Shown here: one piece after another, positions 21,701 to 34,235 of the stretch
Position numbering within the stretch: position 1 is the stretch's first letter
Layout: every line of letters starts with the position of its first letter
Source: Crotalaria pallida
Taxonomy: Eukaryota > Streptophyta > Magnoliopsida > Fabales > Fabaceae
Assembly (NCBI GenBank): GCA_037953625.1
Contig: CM075649.1
Location: 77,469,290-77,533,289, forward strand
Length of the DNA: 64,000 bases
Direction of reading: 5' to 3'
Translations under genes and position numbers: made by a program
The notes under the pieces: generated by a model
What the model was told of the DNA's origin: nothing
Database searches by the model: none
What the model saw: the letters and a program-made list of their open reading frames with translations, nothing else

Positions 21701-22316
21701 TTTCGGTAATGGATTGTCCTCTCATCATAATTAATAATGACTTGATTCCTAGCTATCCAATCCATTCCTAATATCACATCTATTTGTGATAGGGGTAGAC
21801 AAATTAAATCCACCGTGGAATCATAGTCTAAGACTTTTATTTTATAGTCCAGACAAAATTCTAAAACAATTACGGGATGATTAGTAGGGGTTTCTACTTT
21901 AAGATATTGTGGTGAATCAGTTATCTTTAACTTCAAACGATTCACACAATCATATGACACAAAGGAATGGGTAGCTCCAGAATCAAACAACACTACACAA
22001 GGTTGATCATTGAGAAGATAGATACCTTGCACTAGATGTCAAGATTGATTTGCATTTGTTCCACTAAGGGTAAACACCTTTCCTGGAACAGTTGGCTTGT
22101 TCGTCGAACCTTTAGCATCTTTCTTTGTTGGCTCCTTGCATTCACAGGAATAGTGTCCTTTCTTTCCACAGTTGAAACAAAGTCCGTGTTGTGCAACCCA
22201 TCAATTTTGCCCATATTGGAAACGGTTGCACTTTTCACATAATCGGGAACCTGAACGAAAAGTGCTTTTGTTATCAGCAACCTCCTTACTTTTGGCTTTC
22301 TGAGAATAAGGACCCT
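18718..22316 (-). pseudogene. gag-pol: Gag (C-terminal part) and Pol of element B, multiply broken
   Basis: The order matches element A: gag zinc knuckle (CFNCGKKGHYSCEC, near 22130-22170), protease (LFDSGATHSF near 21990), reverse transcriptase (VDYRQLNKVT; SFGLTNAPAIF; FTDDILIYS, where the usual second residue I is T), RNase H (DVYCDASKQGLG; VFSDHKSLKYLF), integrase (WDSISMDFVSSLP; SDRDPRFTSRFW; DGQTERTIQSLED) and the chromodomain-like end. Breaks include in-frame stops at 21163, 20318, 19973, 19405 and 18760, several where A or H has Tyr, Trp or Glu, and frameshifts near 22030, 20750 and 19900. The gag half continues across insertion D at 35071-35811. It cannot encode a polyprotein. Confidence 0.9.
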
Positions 22317-24794
22317 TGTAACATCCCGCATTTTCTGGACTCAAATAAATCAATAAGGTTTTACTTAAAATGAATTTTCAGAATTTAAGAAAGGTTTTCA
22401 GCTAAATGTTTTAGCAAATGATTTTTATTTGAAGCTTGATTTCATGAAAACCAAGTTGTGATTTTGTTATCAAAATGATTTGAGGTTTTAAATGAATTAT
22501 TCTTTTTGGAGATCTTTGATTTATGTGAAAATATGGTAAGCTTATTTTGTAATTAAATTGATAAAGTGGAATGATTTTCTTTAAAGTTTGTATTTGTGAA
22601 TGTGTGATTTGTGCTAGGAACTATGTATGCAATTTAATTAGTAAATTTAAATGAATGAATGCATGATTAAATATGTATGGGTATGATTCCATGCTATGTG
22701 CATATTATGATAACATGAAAAGAAGTGATATGCATGTGTATGTGTGCATGAATTATGTGAATGTGGATGCATGTAGGATGTATGTGTGTGTCGTGTGTTT
22801 GAGTAGGAAACATGATGTCCTAAAGTGTTATATGCATGTTTAAATATATGTTAAGTGTATTCATTATTCCATGATTTAATATTACGTGTTGTATGATAAC
22901 ATGAAGAGAAAATTATATGTGCATGTGTGCATGTGTTGTTCGGCCATTTAGGATTAGGAAGGCCAAGAGGAATGCATTTTCTTAAGTGGTAAGAAAATAG
23001 AAAATTAGATAGAAAATAAGTAGAAACTAGGGGTGTGACTCATGATGCCTAGGAAGACTTTCTTCCACCTTGTCTCCCTTTGTGATATGACCCTTCCCAT
23101 GCAAATTTTTGAGTGGACCAAAGTGCCCTTGAACCAAGCCATGAACCGAGGATAGAAGTGGAAAATTACCCACCCTTGTGTTGCTCTTATAACCGTGTAA
23201 GTGAGTGAGTGTTGGGTTAGATCATTTCCTTCATTTTCCTTTCAACTTTCCACCAACACAAACACTTGGTTTCAAGAGTACATCAAACTCTTGAGACTTA
23301 GAGAGAAAAGGAAGTAAGGCCGTGAGGGAGAAGAGAGAAAGAAGAGTGGAAACTCTAAGTTCTTAACCCAAACCTCTCTAATTTCTTTCTCAACCACATT
23401 TTCTTCAAGGATCAAGGAGAAAAGCCACCCATCAACCCTAGAAAGAAGGAGGCCGAAGCAACCCTAGGAGGAGAAGAGAAGGATTTGAAGCTTGAAGATT
23501 AGGATTTTGTTTAAGGTAGATTTTTAAGAGAGCTTAGTGTAATAATTTTGGTTTTGTAAAGGACTTTATATGGACTTTGTCTAAGTTTAATTTTTGTGAT
23601 GCATGTATTTATTTTCTTATGATCTTGAAGCTTAAATGCTTTGCATGTTAATTTTATGACTTGATCTTGAATATTTGTACTTGAATGCTTAATTCTTGAC
23701 TTGTTCTTCACGGTTTGCTTAGGTTTTGTGTTTAATTTTATGTTTTTGCCTTGATCTTCTTTTACATGTCTTGATCTATGATTGATCTTTGAGAAAACAT
23801 GAAGTTTGAGTTTATATGTTTGTTTTAAGTGTAAATCTTGATTTTTCTTGGATGCATGTCACGGTTTTCAAAGGAAAACAAACATCACAAGCTTTAGAAA
23901 CAATTTTTGTGTAAAAAGAATTTGAATCAAGATGTTGTGTGTGTGTGATGATGATTTGGTTGATAGTTTGAGAAATAAAATGTTGTTTTAAAAAGTTTTG
24001 CATGATTTGATCTGGAGTTTTGATCTTTGCATGTGAAAATAAATTTGTGAGATCTTGCCTTTATGCATGTCACCATTCGGTCAAATCTAGGGAGAATAGG
24101 AAACCATGCTAGATCATCATCTTAGTTGCATGCATGTTGAATTTGTCCCATCTAGAGATTTTAAGTGCATGCATGAAGTTTTCTTAGAATTTAAAGATCT
24201 AGACATGATTCTTGATGATATTATGATTTGATTAAAGCTTGCTGAATTTATTGGGAAACTCACGGTTTGTGCTTGTAAATGTTTAGAGTTAACTTGTTTC
24301 ATTTTGCATGTGTGTTTTATTGTTAGGATTAGGGATTTCTAAACCTATGGGACTTAAACCTTTTGATTTCAAACTTAAAAGTAAATTTTTCCTAATCCCA
24401 TTCGGTTTAGGAACAAATCTTAAGCCATTTTATTTTCTTATATGATATTGTTTGAATTAGCTTTGAATAAATGAGAATTGATTTGATAAATGATTGCATT
24501 GAGTGGTTTTCCTTAAGTCCTATTCGGTCTTGGTATGAAAGTAAAGGAATTAAATTGATTTCTCCTTTGTGTGTTGGTTTATATGATGATTAGCATGATT
24601 TTAATTAAGTGTGTCCTTTTCTTTAATCATTGTTAAATTATGATGTTTGGAAGTAGGATGATATAATTGTCATATGTGCATGTGTTAGAAATCATTAGAT
24701 TTGAATATAAACTTTGTCTCATATAGGATGTAGATTCGGCCATGCATGGGAATTAGGTGCATATGTGTGATTTTGTTTTATGTGCATGGAATGG
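22317..24794 (+). repeat. element D LTR, left segment
   Basis: No gene is seen. A TATA-like box is at about 23186-23193, followed by a CT-rich leader-like stretch (23221-23410). Open frames of 61-66 codons on the minus strand have no recognisable domain. It ends at the target site AATGG (24790-24794) of element E. Confidence 0.75.
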
Positions 24795-26092
24795 TGTTGA
24801 TGTGCCAACAAGTGGACTGGGTCAACGAGTAATATAGTCTGGAAGACCGAATATCGTCCCACAGGGAGTTGTGTTTTTAGTATATTTTCACCTTAATGTA
24901 ATTAAAAATAAATCCTATAACTAAAAAGTTGATTTAAATTAAAATTCAGATTTAAAATCACTAATTAACTAAACTACTAAGTTGCTGAAATTAAATTAAA
25001 TTTGAGAAACTATGGGAGAAAAGTAGTTAGGAACGTTGGTTGCATTGTAGGTTTCACTTATTCAATTATAATTCAGATTTCCCTTTAATTATCCTTTAAT
25101 TCATGGACCATTCCTCTCAAATAGCAATAATTAGATCTCTCTAATATTACCCTTATTTTCTAAATACTTAATCCTTGATCTCTCAACAAATTACAATATT
25201 AGAAAATATCAAATTCAGCACAAGGGAATTATTAAGTCAATAATCATTCAATCATATCTCTATAACTTGAACTGATTATACCATTAATTGCATGGCCTAT
25301 TCAAAATCCCAACTCTCGTTGTGAATTAAGAAATCCAAAACATAAATTGAGCAGGTTTATGTATACAATAAAAACACAATTAATGCATGAATTAAAAACA
25401 GTGAAAATCTAAATCATAAATTGAAATAAACTACGCCATACAAATTCACCTTGTTCCTAACACGAGAGTTTTAGTTACACATAGAAATAAGAAGAAGAGA
25501 AGACATAATAGGGAAATTCATGGATAAATTACCCCAAATCCTTCAATCTTCAAATGCTCCAAATCAATGCAATCTCCTTCTTCAATTCTAATTTATGTTT
25601 TCTCCTCTAGTTGGCTGCCTAACCTAATTCTAAATCACTAATTTATAATTACAAAATATCTCTAAGTAGAATCCCAATCAATTTCTGAAGTTTTGGCCCA
25701 ATTGGGCTTTTTCTGGTGCACGCGTGCCCCAGGCGCACGCGTGCCCCAGGCGCGCGCCTCTGCTGCTGCCCTGTTTCTTCATTTGCGCGCCCCAGGCGCA
25801 CCCGTCCACGCGCCCCAGGCGCGTGGACCTGTTCCGGCTCCGATTTTCTCCGTTCTTTTTCCTATTTCAAGTTCTTTGAATGCTCTTTCCAATTCCATAA
25901 TTATTTTTCGCATTTGAGCTCCAAAATCACCTGAAACACTGAACAAACGATCAAAAAGTTCATGGGAAACTACAATTACTAAAATTCCTAAAAACTAATA
26001 AAAAGATCCTAAGTTTGCTATGAAAACAAGCCAAATCAAAGTAAAAGAGGGTAAAATGAAGTCCAAAAACTATACATATCAGACCCAAATCA
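24795..26092 (-). repeat. element E 3' LTR (1298 bp)
   Basis: Starts TGTTGATGTGCC and ends CCCAAATCA. The first 75 bp (U5 on the minus strand) are almost the same as in element F. It contains GC-rich palindromes at 25718-25827. Confidence 0.9.
25718..25827. repeat. GC-rich paired imperfect palindromes in element E 3' LTR
   Basis: Copies of GCGCC-CCA-GGCGC and relatives. The CCCCAGG centres start at 25727 and 25744 (17 bp apart) and at 25790 and 25813 (23 bp apart). The 17-bp pair is 23 bp apart in the 5' LTR (31510 and 31533), so this LTR has lost 6 bp between the sites. Confidence 0.85.
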
Positions 26093-26106
26093 CTCCCCCA
26101 AACTTA
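26093..26106 (-). promoter_or_regulatory. polypurine tract of element E
   Basis: The minus strand reads TAAGTTTGGGGGAG directly against the 3' LTR. Identical 14-mers recur inside the element at 27347-27360, 27521-27534 and 29632-29645. Confidence 0.85.
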
Positions 26107-27764
26107 GCATTTTGCATGTCCCAGGCAAAAGTAAAATAAAAATTCTAAATAAAAGACAAACTCCCTAAATCAACATATACACACCTCATCTAAGACTTCT
26201 ACTCATGACTCCAACATATATACTCACAAACTATTTACACAATCACAAACTAGTGAACGTAACAATCCCAATCAGAATTCAGGACTAGTGAACACTCTCA
26301 ACCTCTCAGATGTTTCTCTCAAAAGTGTATAAGGGTCATATTTTCAATTCACTCAAGTTCAACAATGATAATGTGTTACAATAGGCTTGACCATAGACCA
26401 ACATCTCCGCTGAAATTATTGAATGTATGCACAAATCAAAAGGTCTTATTTTTGGTTGTAATGGGGCCAGGCTAAAGTGTCAGGTAGGATAAAAGAAAGA
26501 AGGGATAAAACAAAGGCTAACTCACAAAAATATTTACAAAACCAAGTTTCCCTCAAAAACCATGAATGAGCAATGACTACAATAAAGACTCACACTCACA
26601 TCAGGAACATTTTATTCTTCCTTTCTTTTTCTCATTTTTTTTTCTATTCTCTTCATTTACATTTGTTATTTTTTTTAATTCTCTTTTTTTTTCTTCTTTG
26701 CAAGAGAAATAGAACTCATACACTTTTCACCAATTACTTTCACTTTTTCTTTCTATATTCCTCTCAATTGCTCATTCAAAATTCCCTAGGTACTAACAAA
26801 GAATATGCAATAAATGCAAGGTACCAAAGAAAAATCATAATGTCTCATAAAGCTCAAAATGGACAACTAAGGGAAAATTATCAATGCAAAACATCTGAAG
26901 GCCACAAAAACACACCCTAAGTGCCTTAATCATCTTAATGCAAGCAATCAATTATCAATTTTGAAATGGTCACCGGTCAAGTTCTAGAAGACAATACCAA
27001 AGTGAACACACTCATGAAAGAAGGGGTCTCAAAATCAGAATATTTCAATAAAATTTACCCCTCAAATAGGCTCAAAAACTCACACTTGGCTAAAGTCAGT
27101 TCACTAATCACAAGTTCTGAAAGCCTTTATCGAAATAACCCAGTCACCATAATCATATTTACAGCTCAATCAAATAGAGTCAAAAGTCAATGAGTCTCAG
27201 TCCTAAACTAAGTATGTACATGCATCAAAAGAGAAAAAGTCCTAAGGTTAGAAAAATCACCTACTCTTGCTAGAGACACAAACCAACACCAAATATGGGG
27301 AAACAATTCAAGTCTTGAAAATAAAAATCAATTTTTATTTTGTATACTCCCCCAAACTTAGAGGTTGGCTTGTCCTTAAGCAAACTACTCTACCTAAAAG
27401 CTACAAAATAAAAATTAAAAACCTATACTAAAAAAAACTAACCAAAAATGACAAGGATAAAGAGTAAGAATACTACCTATCACATCTACATAAATAGCAC
27501 TACACATAAGTGAAATGTTTCTCCCCCAAACTTAATACCTGCAATGGTTAGTACTAGTGCAACAAAGCACCACTAATGGTAGGAGACAACATTCACGCCT
27601 GCACAAAACTCAGCAATATAGATGCAACAAGATAATAATCAAAATAAATATCCATGCATTAAAAATAAATTAAATCCTAGAAAATGCAAAACTAGTTATA
27701 ATATCACAAGTAAAGAGCGGAGTGGGGAAAATACAACAGATATATCAAATAAGAACAACCCCAA
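26107..27764. other. non-coding interior of element E shared with element F
   Basis: No gene is seen. About 26093-27370 is closely similar to 47767-49050 in F, including the same order of short phrases and a CT-rich tract near 26600-26700. Short open frames here are incidental. Two extra polypurine-tract copies lie at 27347 and 27521. Confidence 0.7.
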
Positions 27765-29023
27765 CTAGTCCTCATCCATCCCTCTATCATCAGGCTCAGG
27801 CACATCCACCGGATAGTCCAACAGACTCCTCTCATAGTCCGAATAAGGGGGCAGATCAAAAGCATAACCCTGATCAACACTCCAGGCCCTCGTAATATCA
27901 TCACGGACCTCGTCCCTGCGTAATTGTACACGCTGGAACTCGGCCTGCTGCCGCAAATATCGCCCCTGCAGTGCCTGCTCCCTCATCATGGACTGCATCA
28001 TAACCCTCAGGTCTTCCATACCATCTGACGACTGTTCCGGTCGGCAAGAAGATCCTGCTCTATCCTGGACTGGTGGCTGTGGGTCAAGAATAATGGGTGG
28101 GTGTCTATCCTCCCTAGCTGTCTTAATAGCAAGTAAAACATAGTTATCCCAGACAGCTTTTGTCAGCATGGTGGCCCTCTTAATCTCAGTCATCTCATCA
28201 CTCCCAGGCACTACCCCCACAACAGAACACAACTGGTGTATTACCCAAGGAAATCCCACGTATCCCTTATCACTCATAGCAAAGCGGTGCAGCTGATCAG
28301 AAATCAGCGACGCCGCATCAACAACAACACAGGACTTCAAGGCATACACTAATCGACATATGGCTGGGGAAATCTCAGTATCATGGGAATGAGGGTACAA
28401 GTTGTGCATAATGAACCTAACCCAAAACCGGGCAGCTCCCTGCATATTCCTCTGAGACACATGTTTTGGCCTTTGATTAATATTTAAATTCCATGTTTTT
28501 CCAGCCAAGAACAAATGTCTCTGAAGCATATCCAGGGAATACATACCCTCATCATCATAACTATCCGTGTTGAACAAAGCGGGGGCCATAGTAGGCGAGT
28601 AGCTAGGAAGGTGTAAGACACGTGCTATAGTAGCAGCATCATACAACACTTCCTTGCCTCTCACATACGCAACCCTCCAATGTCAACCGTCCCATGCAAC
28701 AACTCCTCCTTCTTCTCTAATTGTGCACGCCACCAAGCATGCGAATAGAACTCCCACACCAATTTCTGACTCAAATACTCTGGTGGACCTCTAACCCACG
28801 ACTCCCATTTGTTCACATTAATCACTTCCATCACCTCCGCCACACCTCTAAGACCAACCACCTGCTGACCGGAAACGGCCTCATCAAGGACCATACCCAA
28901 TTCCGGTTGCACCCTCCTCTTAACCATTTTCCCATCATGAAACTCGGCAACTTTCGGATGCTCAAAAGTCGTCCCAACCTCTCCACTACTGTCCACCATA
29001 GGCCTCTTTCCTCTTCTCAACAT
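27765..29023 (-). pseudogene. gag-like 'putative plant transposon protein' family ORF of element E, frameshifted
   Basis: Two overlapping minus-strand frames (29023-28661 and 28664-27765) make one protein of about 420 residues split by a frameshift near 28665. The joined order is: basic start LRRGKRP, then WEFYSHAWWRAQLEKKEELL, the VRGKEVLYDAATIARVLHLP signature, QGAARFWVRFIMHNLYPHSH, a helical region, and an acidic C-terminus. This pattern resembles the plant-specific domain annotated as 'putative plant transposon protein', common in legume Athila-like elements, where it occupies the gag position. That assignment is from memory of the family pattern, not a search. No zinc knuckle or pol domain follows. 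Confidence 0.6.
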
Positions 29024-29442
29024 GTTTTAGTTCAAAAATTGCAAAAGGCAATATATCGAACACCTGGCAGGCAGCACAAAACCTTCAAAATTTTAAAGAG
29101 AGAACTCAATCCTAACCTTCCAAATCCAAATAAATCAGACCAGAGAAGGATAGAGAAGAGATTCTTACCTTAAAACAATGAAAAATTCGTGTTCCCTAGA
29201 TTTTTTTCAAAAATCCGAATTGAGAAGAGAATGGAGGGGAATGGGGTTTTTTGAAAATATTTGATGAAAAAGGGGAGAGATTGATGATGAGAATGATGAT
29301 TAATGGAAGAGTGAGTGAGTAATTTGATGAAATTTGGTTGAATGTGATGGAATTCATGAATTGGGGATGAAATTGGGGTTAGGGTTCTTAGCTTTTCCTA
29401 ATTGGGATGAAAGGGAAGTGAGGGGAATTTTGTTTCTCCCCT

Positions 29443-29518
29443 CAGGCGCGTCTGCCAAAATGGCACCAGTAGACGCGGGCCCCAGGCGCGCTAGGCCATG
29501 CGCCCCAGGCGCGCCTGG
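29443..29518. repeat. GC-rich paired palindromes, interior of element E
   Basis: CCCCAGG centres start at 29480 and 29503, exactly 23 bp apart, within GCGCC-CCA-GGCGC-type repeats like those in the LTR. This is the second, downstream cluster of the element, between the two ORFs, in otherwise AT-rich DNA. Confidence 0.85.
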
Positions 29519-29756
29519 TCTGTACTTGAATTTTTTTTTTAAATAAAATAAAAAAAAACTAATCAACTAATAAACAGAGTTAGGAACTTACCTTTGTAGC
29601 ACAACTTTTTCTATTGATGCACATGGAGGAACTCCCCCAAACTTATTTACCTGTGTCACAAGAACAACTAAAAGTAGTGCTAGAAAGCACCTCATTAGTA
29701 GTTACTTATAGAAAATTCCAACTCCTTATTCACAAACTAAAATAAAACCTACATTG

Positions 29757-30458
29757 CTACATATTTACAAAGAATCCACCAGGATCCCAAATTCTATGTC
29801 TCAATTCCCATGTGATATAGGAATAACAAGTTACCCCCATGTCCCATGGGAATGAGTAGGGATGATGATGAAATAAGGAAATTTTTAAAAGAAATTTAAA
29901 CCCACCAGGGTCAAAAGATACATTCCTTAAATCATGCATCATCATAGAAAGTTTGTCTTTTTCCCCATTCATGAAGGTGTAAATTTCATGAACAAGGAAA
30001 ATAAAATTTTTAGGATCTTTATTCATCCCTGTGTACAACAATGCCTTATGTTGATGTTTTAGAAAAACATCATACAAACTCAAGGGTCGAACATAATTGA
30101 AAAAATTTGAATCATCCACACATGCTAAGGATTTAACACAATTTTTAAGTTCATAAAATTCAGCACGCAAGGATGAGTCAAATTTTTCTACTATTATTCT
30201 ATCCCCATCTGTTTTGTTTTGTTTCACCTCTTCTTTCTCATGATGCACCTCAATTACTTTTTCTTCTTCAAAATTTTCAGAGAGGTTAGTACTTAAGTCT
30301 TCCTTAATGGAGAACTCTTGTACCCACTCCTCTATGACAGCTTTCTTATATACATTGAAGTACAATTTCTCAATCTCGAAAATCGAGGTATTTGCATCAT
30401 AAGTAAGAGGAGGTGAATTCAAAACAAAATTAAAAAATTTTGACTTTACAAAAGGCAT
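29757..30458 (-). CDS. unknown ORF shared by elements E and F (about 233 aa)
   Basis: First ORF after the primer-binding site of E; an in-frame ATG at 30458 gives MPFVKSK. A charged N-terminal half with many Lys/Glu residues leads into a conserved C-terminal half containing EFYELKNCVKS, DDSNFFNYVRP, PWDMGVTCYSYIT and HRIWDPGGF. F encodes the same segments (50607-49783), so the protein was once selected. No catalytic motif, zinc knuckle or membrane segment is visible. Being first in the transcript it may be a structural, gag-like protein, but that is inference. Confidence 0.5.
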   Translation of the reverse strand: MPFVKSKFFNFVLNSPPLTYDANTSIFEIEKLYFNVYKKAVIEEWVQEFSIKEDLSTNLSENFEEEKVIEVHHEKEEVKQNKTDGDRIIVEKFDSSLRAEFYELKNCVKSLACVDDSNFFNYVRPLSLYDVFLKHQHKALLYTGMNKDPKNFIFLVHEIYTFMNGEKDKLSMMMHDLRNVSFDPGGFKFLLKISLFHHHPYSFPWDMGVTCYSYITWELRHRIWDPGGFFVNM

Positions 30459-30553
30459 TATTATACATTTCAATGAAAAACAGAAAAATAAAAAGAAAAA
30501 TAGAATTTACTAATAACTAAACTAAGTACCAAAAATAAACTAAAGAAGACTAC

Positions 30554-30571
30554 TCCCCGGCAACGGCGCCA
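30554..30571 (-). other. primer-binding site of element E (tRNA-Asp)
   Basis: The plus strand TCCCCGGCAACGGCGCCA equals the 18-base 3' end of plant tRNA-Asp including CCA, so the minus strand is a perfect 18-base primer-binding site, 6 bases from the 5' LTR. Confidence 0.92.
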
Positions 30572-30577
30572 AAAACT

Positions 30578-31881
30578 TGTTGATGTGCCAGCAAGTGGAC
30601 TGGGTCAACGAGTAATATAGTCTGGAAGACCGAATATCGTCCCACAGGGAGTTGTGATTTTAGTATATTTTCACCTTAGTGTAATTAAAAATAAATCCTA
30701 TAACTAAAAAGTTGATTTAAATTAAAATTCAGATTTAAAATCACTAATTAACTAAACTACTAAGTTGCTGAAATTAAATTAAATTTGAGAAACTATGGGA
30801 GAAAAGTAGTTAGGAACGTTGGTTGCATTGTAGGTTTCACTTATTCAATTATAATTCAGATTTCCCTTTAATTATCCTTTAATTCATGGACCATTCCTCT
30901 CAAATAGCAATAATTAGATCTCTCTAATATTACCCTTATTTTCTAAATACTTAATCCTTGATCTCTCAACAAATTACAATATTAGAAAATATCAAATTCA
31001 GAACAAGGGAATTATTAAGTCAATAATCATTCAATCATATCTCTATAACTTGAACTGATTATACCATTAATTGCATGGCCTATTCAAAATCCCAACTCTC
31101 GTTGTGAATTAAGAAATCCAAAACATAAATTGAGCAGGTTTATGTATACAATAAAAACACAATTAATGCATGAATTAAAAACAGTGAAAATCTAAATCAT
31201 AAATTGAAATAAACTACGCCATACAAATTCACCTTGTTCCTAACACGAGGGTTTTAGTTACACATAGAAATAAGAAGAAGAGAAGACATAATAGGGAAAT
31301 TCATGGATAAATTACCCCAAATCCTTCAATCTTCAAATGCTCCAAATCAATGCAATCTCCCTCTTCAATTCTAATTTCTGTTTTCTCCTCTAGTTGGCTG
31401 CCTAACCTAATTCTAAATCACTAATTTATAATTAAAAAATATCTCTAAGTAGAATCCCAATCAATTTCTGAAGTTTTGGCCCAATTGGGCTTTTTCTGGT
31501 GCACGCGCGCCCCAGGCGCACGCGGTAGCGCGCCGCAGGCGCGCGCCTCTGCTGCTGCCCTGTTTCTTCATTTGCGCGCCCCAGGCGCACCCGTCCACGC
31601 GCGCCAGGCGCGTGGACCTGTTCGGGCTCTGATTTTCTCCGTTCTTTTTCCTATTTCAAGGTCTTTGAATGCTCTTTCCAATTCCATAATTATTTTTCGC
31701 ATTTGAGCTCCAAAATCACCTGAAACACTGAACAAACGATCAAAAAGTTCATGGGAAACTACAATTACTAAAATTCCTAAAAACTAATAAAAAGATCCTA
31801 AGTTTGCTACGAAAACAAGCCAAATCAAAGTAAAAGAGGGTAAAATGAAGTCCAAAAACTATACATATCAGACCCAAATCA
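30578..31881 (-). repeat. element E 5' LTR (1304 bp)
   Basis: A near-identical partner of 24795-26092, six bp longer. GC-rich palindrome pairs lie at 31501-31617; a TATA-like AATTATAAATTAG on the minus strand lies near 31420-31440, just downstream of them. Confidence 0.9.
31501..31617. repeat. GC-rich paired palindromes in element E 5' LTR
   Basis: CCCCAGG-type centres start at 31510 and 31533 (23 bp) and at 31579 and 31602 (23 bp), about 60-180 bp upstream of the TATA-like box on the minus strand. Confidence 0.85.
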
Positions 31882-31886
31882 AATGG

Positions 31887-34235
31887 TAAGTGGTTTGTGG
31901 TATTATATTTGCTGTGTGTGTGATTGCATGATTTAAGTGCTTAATATTTCTAAAAGGTTTTTGATTTAATTCTTGGTGTTATATCTTTTTTGACTCAATT
32001 CGGCTTTACAGAAAATAAAGTGAGTCAAATGATTTGATTAATTAAAAAGTATTGTTTTGAAAAGATTTTTATGTGATTTATGAAGTTCATGGTTTTAATT
32101 AAACAAATGATTTAATAAGAAAACCTTAAGATAAATGTGGCCTTTTATAAGAGCCAAGGAATTCTTGATGTTTTCAAACAAATGTTTTTACTTGGTTATG
32201 AATTAAAATCAAAAGTGATTTTCAAATAAGAGGTTTTGGTAATGATGTCTTGTTTTTGAAATGAATTTTTATAAGAACGATTTTAATAAGAAAGAGAATT
32301 ATTTGAGTTCCAGTAACAATCGGGAAGCAGTTACAAGCGTCGCGTCGGGAACCAAGGAGCGTATCGTGTGAATTATCGTCAATCGAGGTGAGAGAGAAGT
32401 TTCCCCCAAACATCGTGGTATTTAGGTAACATATTAAGTGTTTCGACCATCTCAAAAGTCGAAACTTAGTGTCCTGAGTCAGTATGAGTAAGTAATTAAT
32501 TTATTTGATTGTGTTTGAATATTAGTATGTTATTTAATTATGAATTGATTATGCTTGATAAGATCTGATCTGTTGCGGATTATGATAATGCTGTGGATAA
32601 TGATGAAGAAGAAGAATATAAGAGATGAAAGATGAGTAAGAGAAAAGATATAAGATGTTGCTAGAAAAAGACTAAGTGATGAAAGCGATAAGTTGAGCTA
32701 GAGCTTGGGGACAGTAATGTTGTTATTGTGGGATGTGATTCGAGTGGAGCTTGGCTCCTCTGTTTTTGTTTTAGACTGGGACTAGTGTTGAGTTGAGCTT
32801 GCTCCTCCATTAGCGCTCAGCAAAAATGTGATTTTTGAAAAGAGTTTGGAAACATTATTTTTGAAAAAGATTTGTGAAACAGTATTTTTGAAAAGAATTT
32901 ATGAAACCCTATTTTTGAAGAAGATTTGTGAAACACTATTTTTAGAAAGATTGTGAGGCATTATTTTTGAAAAATATTTGTGAAACTTTATTTTTGAAAA
33001 AGTTGATGAAATGTTATTTTTGAAAGGAATTTGTGAAACCTTATTTTTGGAAGAAATTACGAAGCATTATTTTTGAGAAAGTTTGTGAAAACCGAGTTTT
33101 GAAAAGGATTTGTGAAACTGTATTTTTGGAAAGATATTTTTAAGATGAGAAGAAAGCAAGATTTTTGAATCGGAGGATGAGATGAGAGATTCGGTTTGTA
33201 AAGGAAAACCCAGCTCTGTGCGATGTTGAGATAAGAGATGTTTTGAGAGGATTAGTGGTCGGGACTCGTTGAAGGGATGTACTAAGGATGAGTCGACCAA
33301 TAGGATTAAGCCTTTAATTAAAAGACTTTTAAAAGACATGTATTAACGCGGTGAGTTATGAGTGTAATCGAAGTAGTGGAGAGGAAGAAACCATAAGTAT
33401 CTGCGGATACTTAGGAGGAGATTGCATTAGGGGAGGACAATGACGGTGAAATGTCAAGAAGTCTAGAGTACTTTTCTAGGCGGAACAAATTCCACAGGTG
33501 GCGTACGAACGTGGTAGGGACTGGGTCCAATGCCGTGGTGAGTTCTGCTTTGCAAACCAGAATTAGTACTGTCGCCCCCTAGATTGCAAATCAAGAACAG
33601 TGAGAGGGACTGGAGTGGGGCATCTTGATTGCCACTGTGAGACAGTGTGCCATGAATATATATGAATTGATATGATTTGAATTGAGGCTGTAGTCCTCCT
33701 GGTCTGGGACCATTTGTTGTGAGACAGCTGTCGTGCCCGCACGGTAAAGGTCCTGTACTCATGTTTGCTTCCGACTAGGTTGGATGGATGATCGAGGAGA
33801 TGTAGACGTGTGTGCTAACATGAGAGCGTTTTCCTCAATGATGATTAAAATCCCCCGCATCATTGATGGATTTGAATTCATAAAACTTAAATAAGAAAAG
33901 AAAAGATTATATATATAAGTGTATTCGAAAATAATCCTTAAGTAGCCGCATTGAGAAGAGGATGAGCTTGTATGGCGGTGGAATCAGAGTTGCGCAGCAG
34001 AAGCGGTTATGGAACGTGCTGAGGATAGAACTAAGTTATTGAGAAAAGAATGTAATAGAGTAGAGTAAGTAGTTGTATGTTATTGCATTGTTTGTTTGTT
34101 TGTATGTTCGTCTATCTTAATATCTTACCTACTGTAATTCCACACTGTTGGCATCACATGCTTGGGAATACTTACTCTCTCAAATTCTTCTGTCTATGTC
34201 TACGTATCTGTCCCTATGTTGTCAACCTTTAGCCC
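31887..34235 (+). repeat. element D LTR, right segment before the ORF
   Basis: No gene is seen. It includes a tandem repeat at 32825-33145 and mixed-composition sequence to 34235. A 99-codon minus-strand frame at 33463-33762 has no recognisable domain. Confidence 0.7.
32825..33145. repeat. degenerate tandem repeat in LTR D
   Basis: Around eleven imperfect units of about 29 bp built on 'tatttttgaaaaagatttgtgaaac'-like text (for example from 32856, 32885 and 32914). Unit length and sequence drift, typical of an LTR mid-section repeat. Confidence 0.8.

Larger units (their letters stand above)
24795..31881 (-). mobile_element. element E: non-autonomous Athila-like LTR retrotransposon
   Basis: LTRs at 24795-26092 and 30578-31881 have TG...CA ends and are flanked by the perfect duplication AATGG (24790-24794, 31882-31886). 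The primer-binding site for tRNA-Asp and LTRs of 1.3 kb fit the Athila/Tat branch of Ty3/gypsy. The 4.5-kb interior has a gag-like ORF and an unknown ORF but no protease, reverse transcriptase or integrase, so mobility would need proteins in trans. Its LTR ends and about 1.2 kb of interior are shared with element F. Confidence 0.88.

Noticed and set aside
25693..25917. Ala/Pro/Arg-rich short frames in the LTRs of E and F (also near 31476, 47368, 51699)
   Set aside because: They are translations of the GC-rich palindrome block; the frame and composition follow the repeats, and no core is conserved between E and F beyond those repeats.
30554..30571. tRNA-Asp gene fragment
   Set aside because: Only the 18-base 3' end is present, directly beside an LTR and including CCA, so it is the primer-binding site rather than a tRNA gene.
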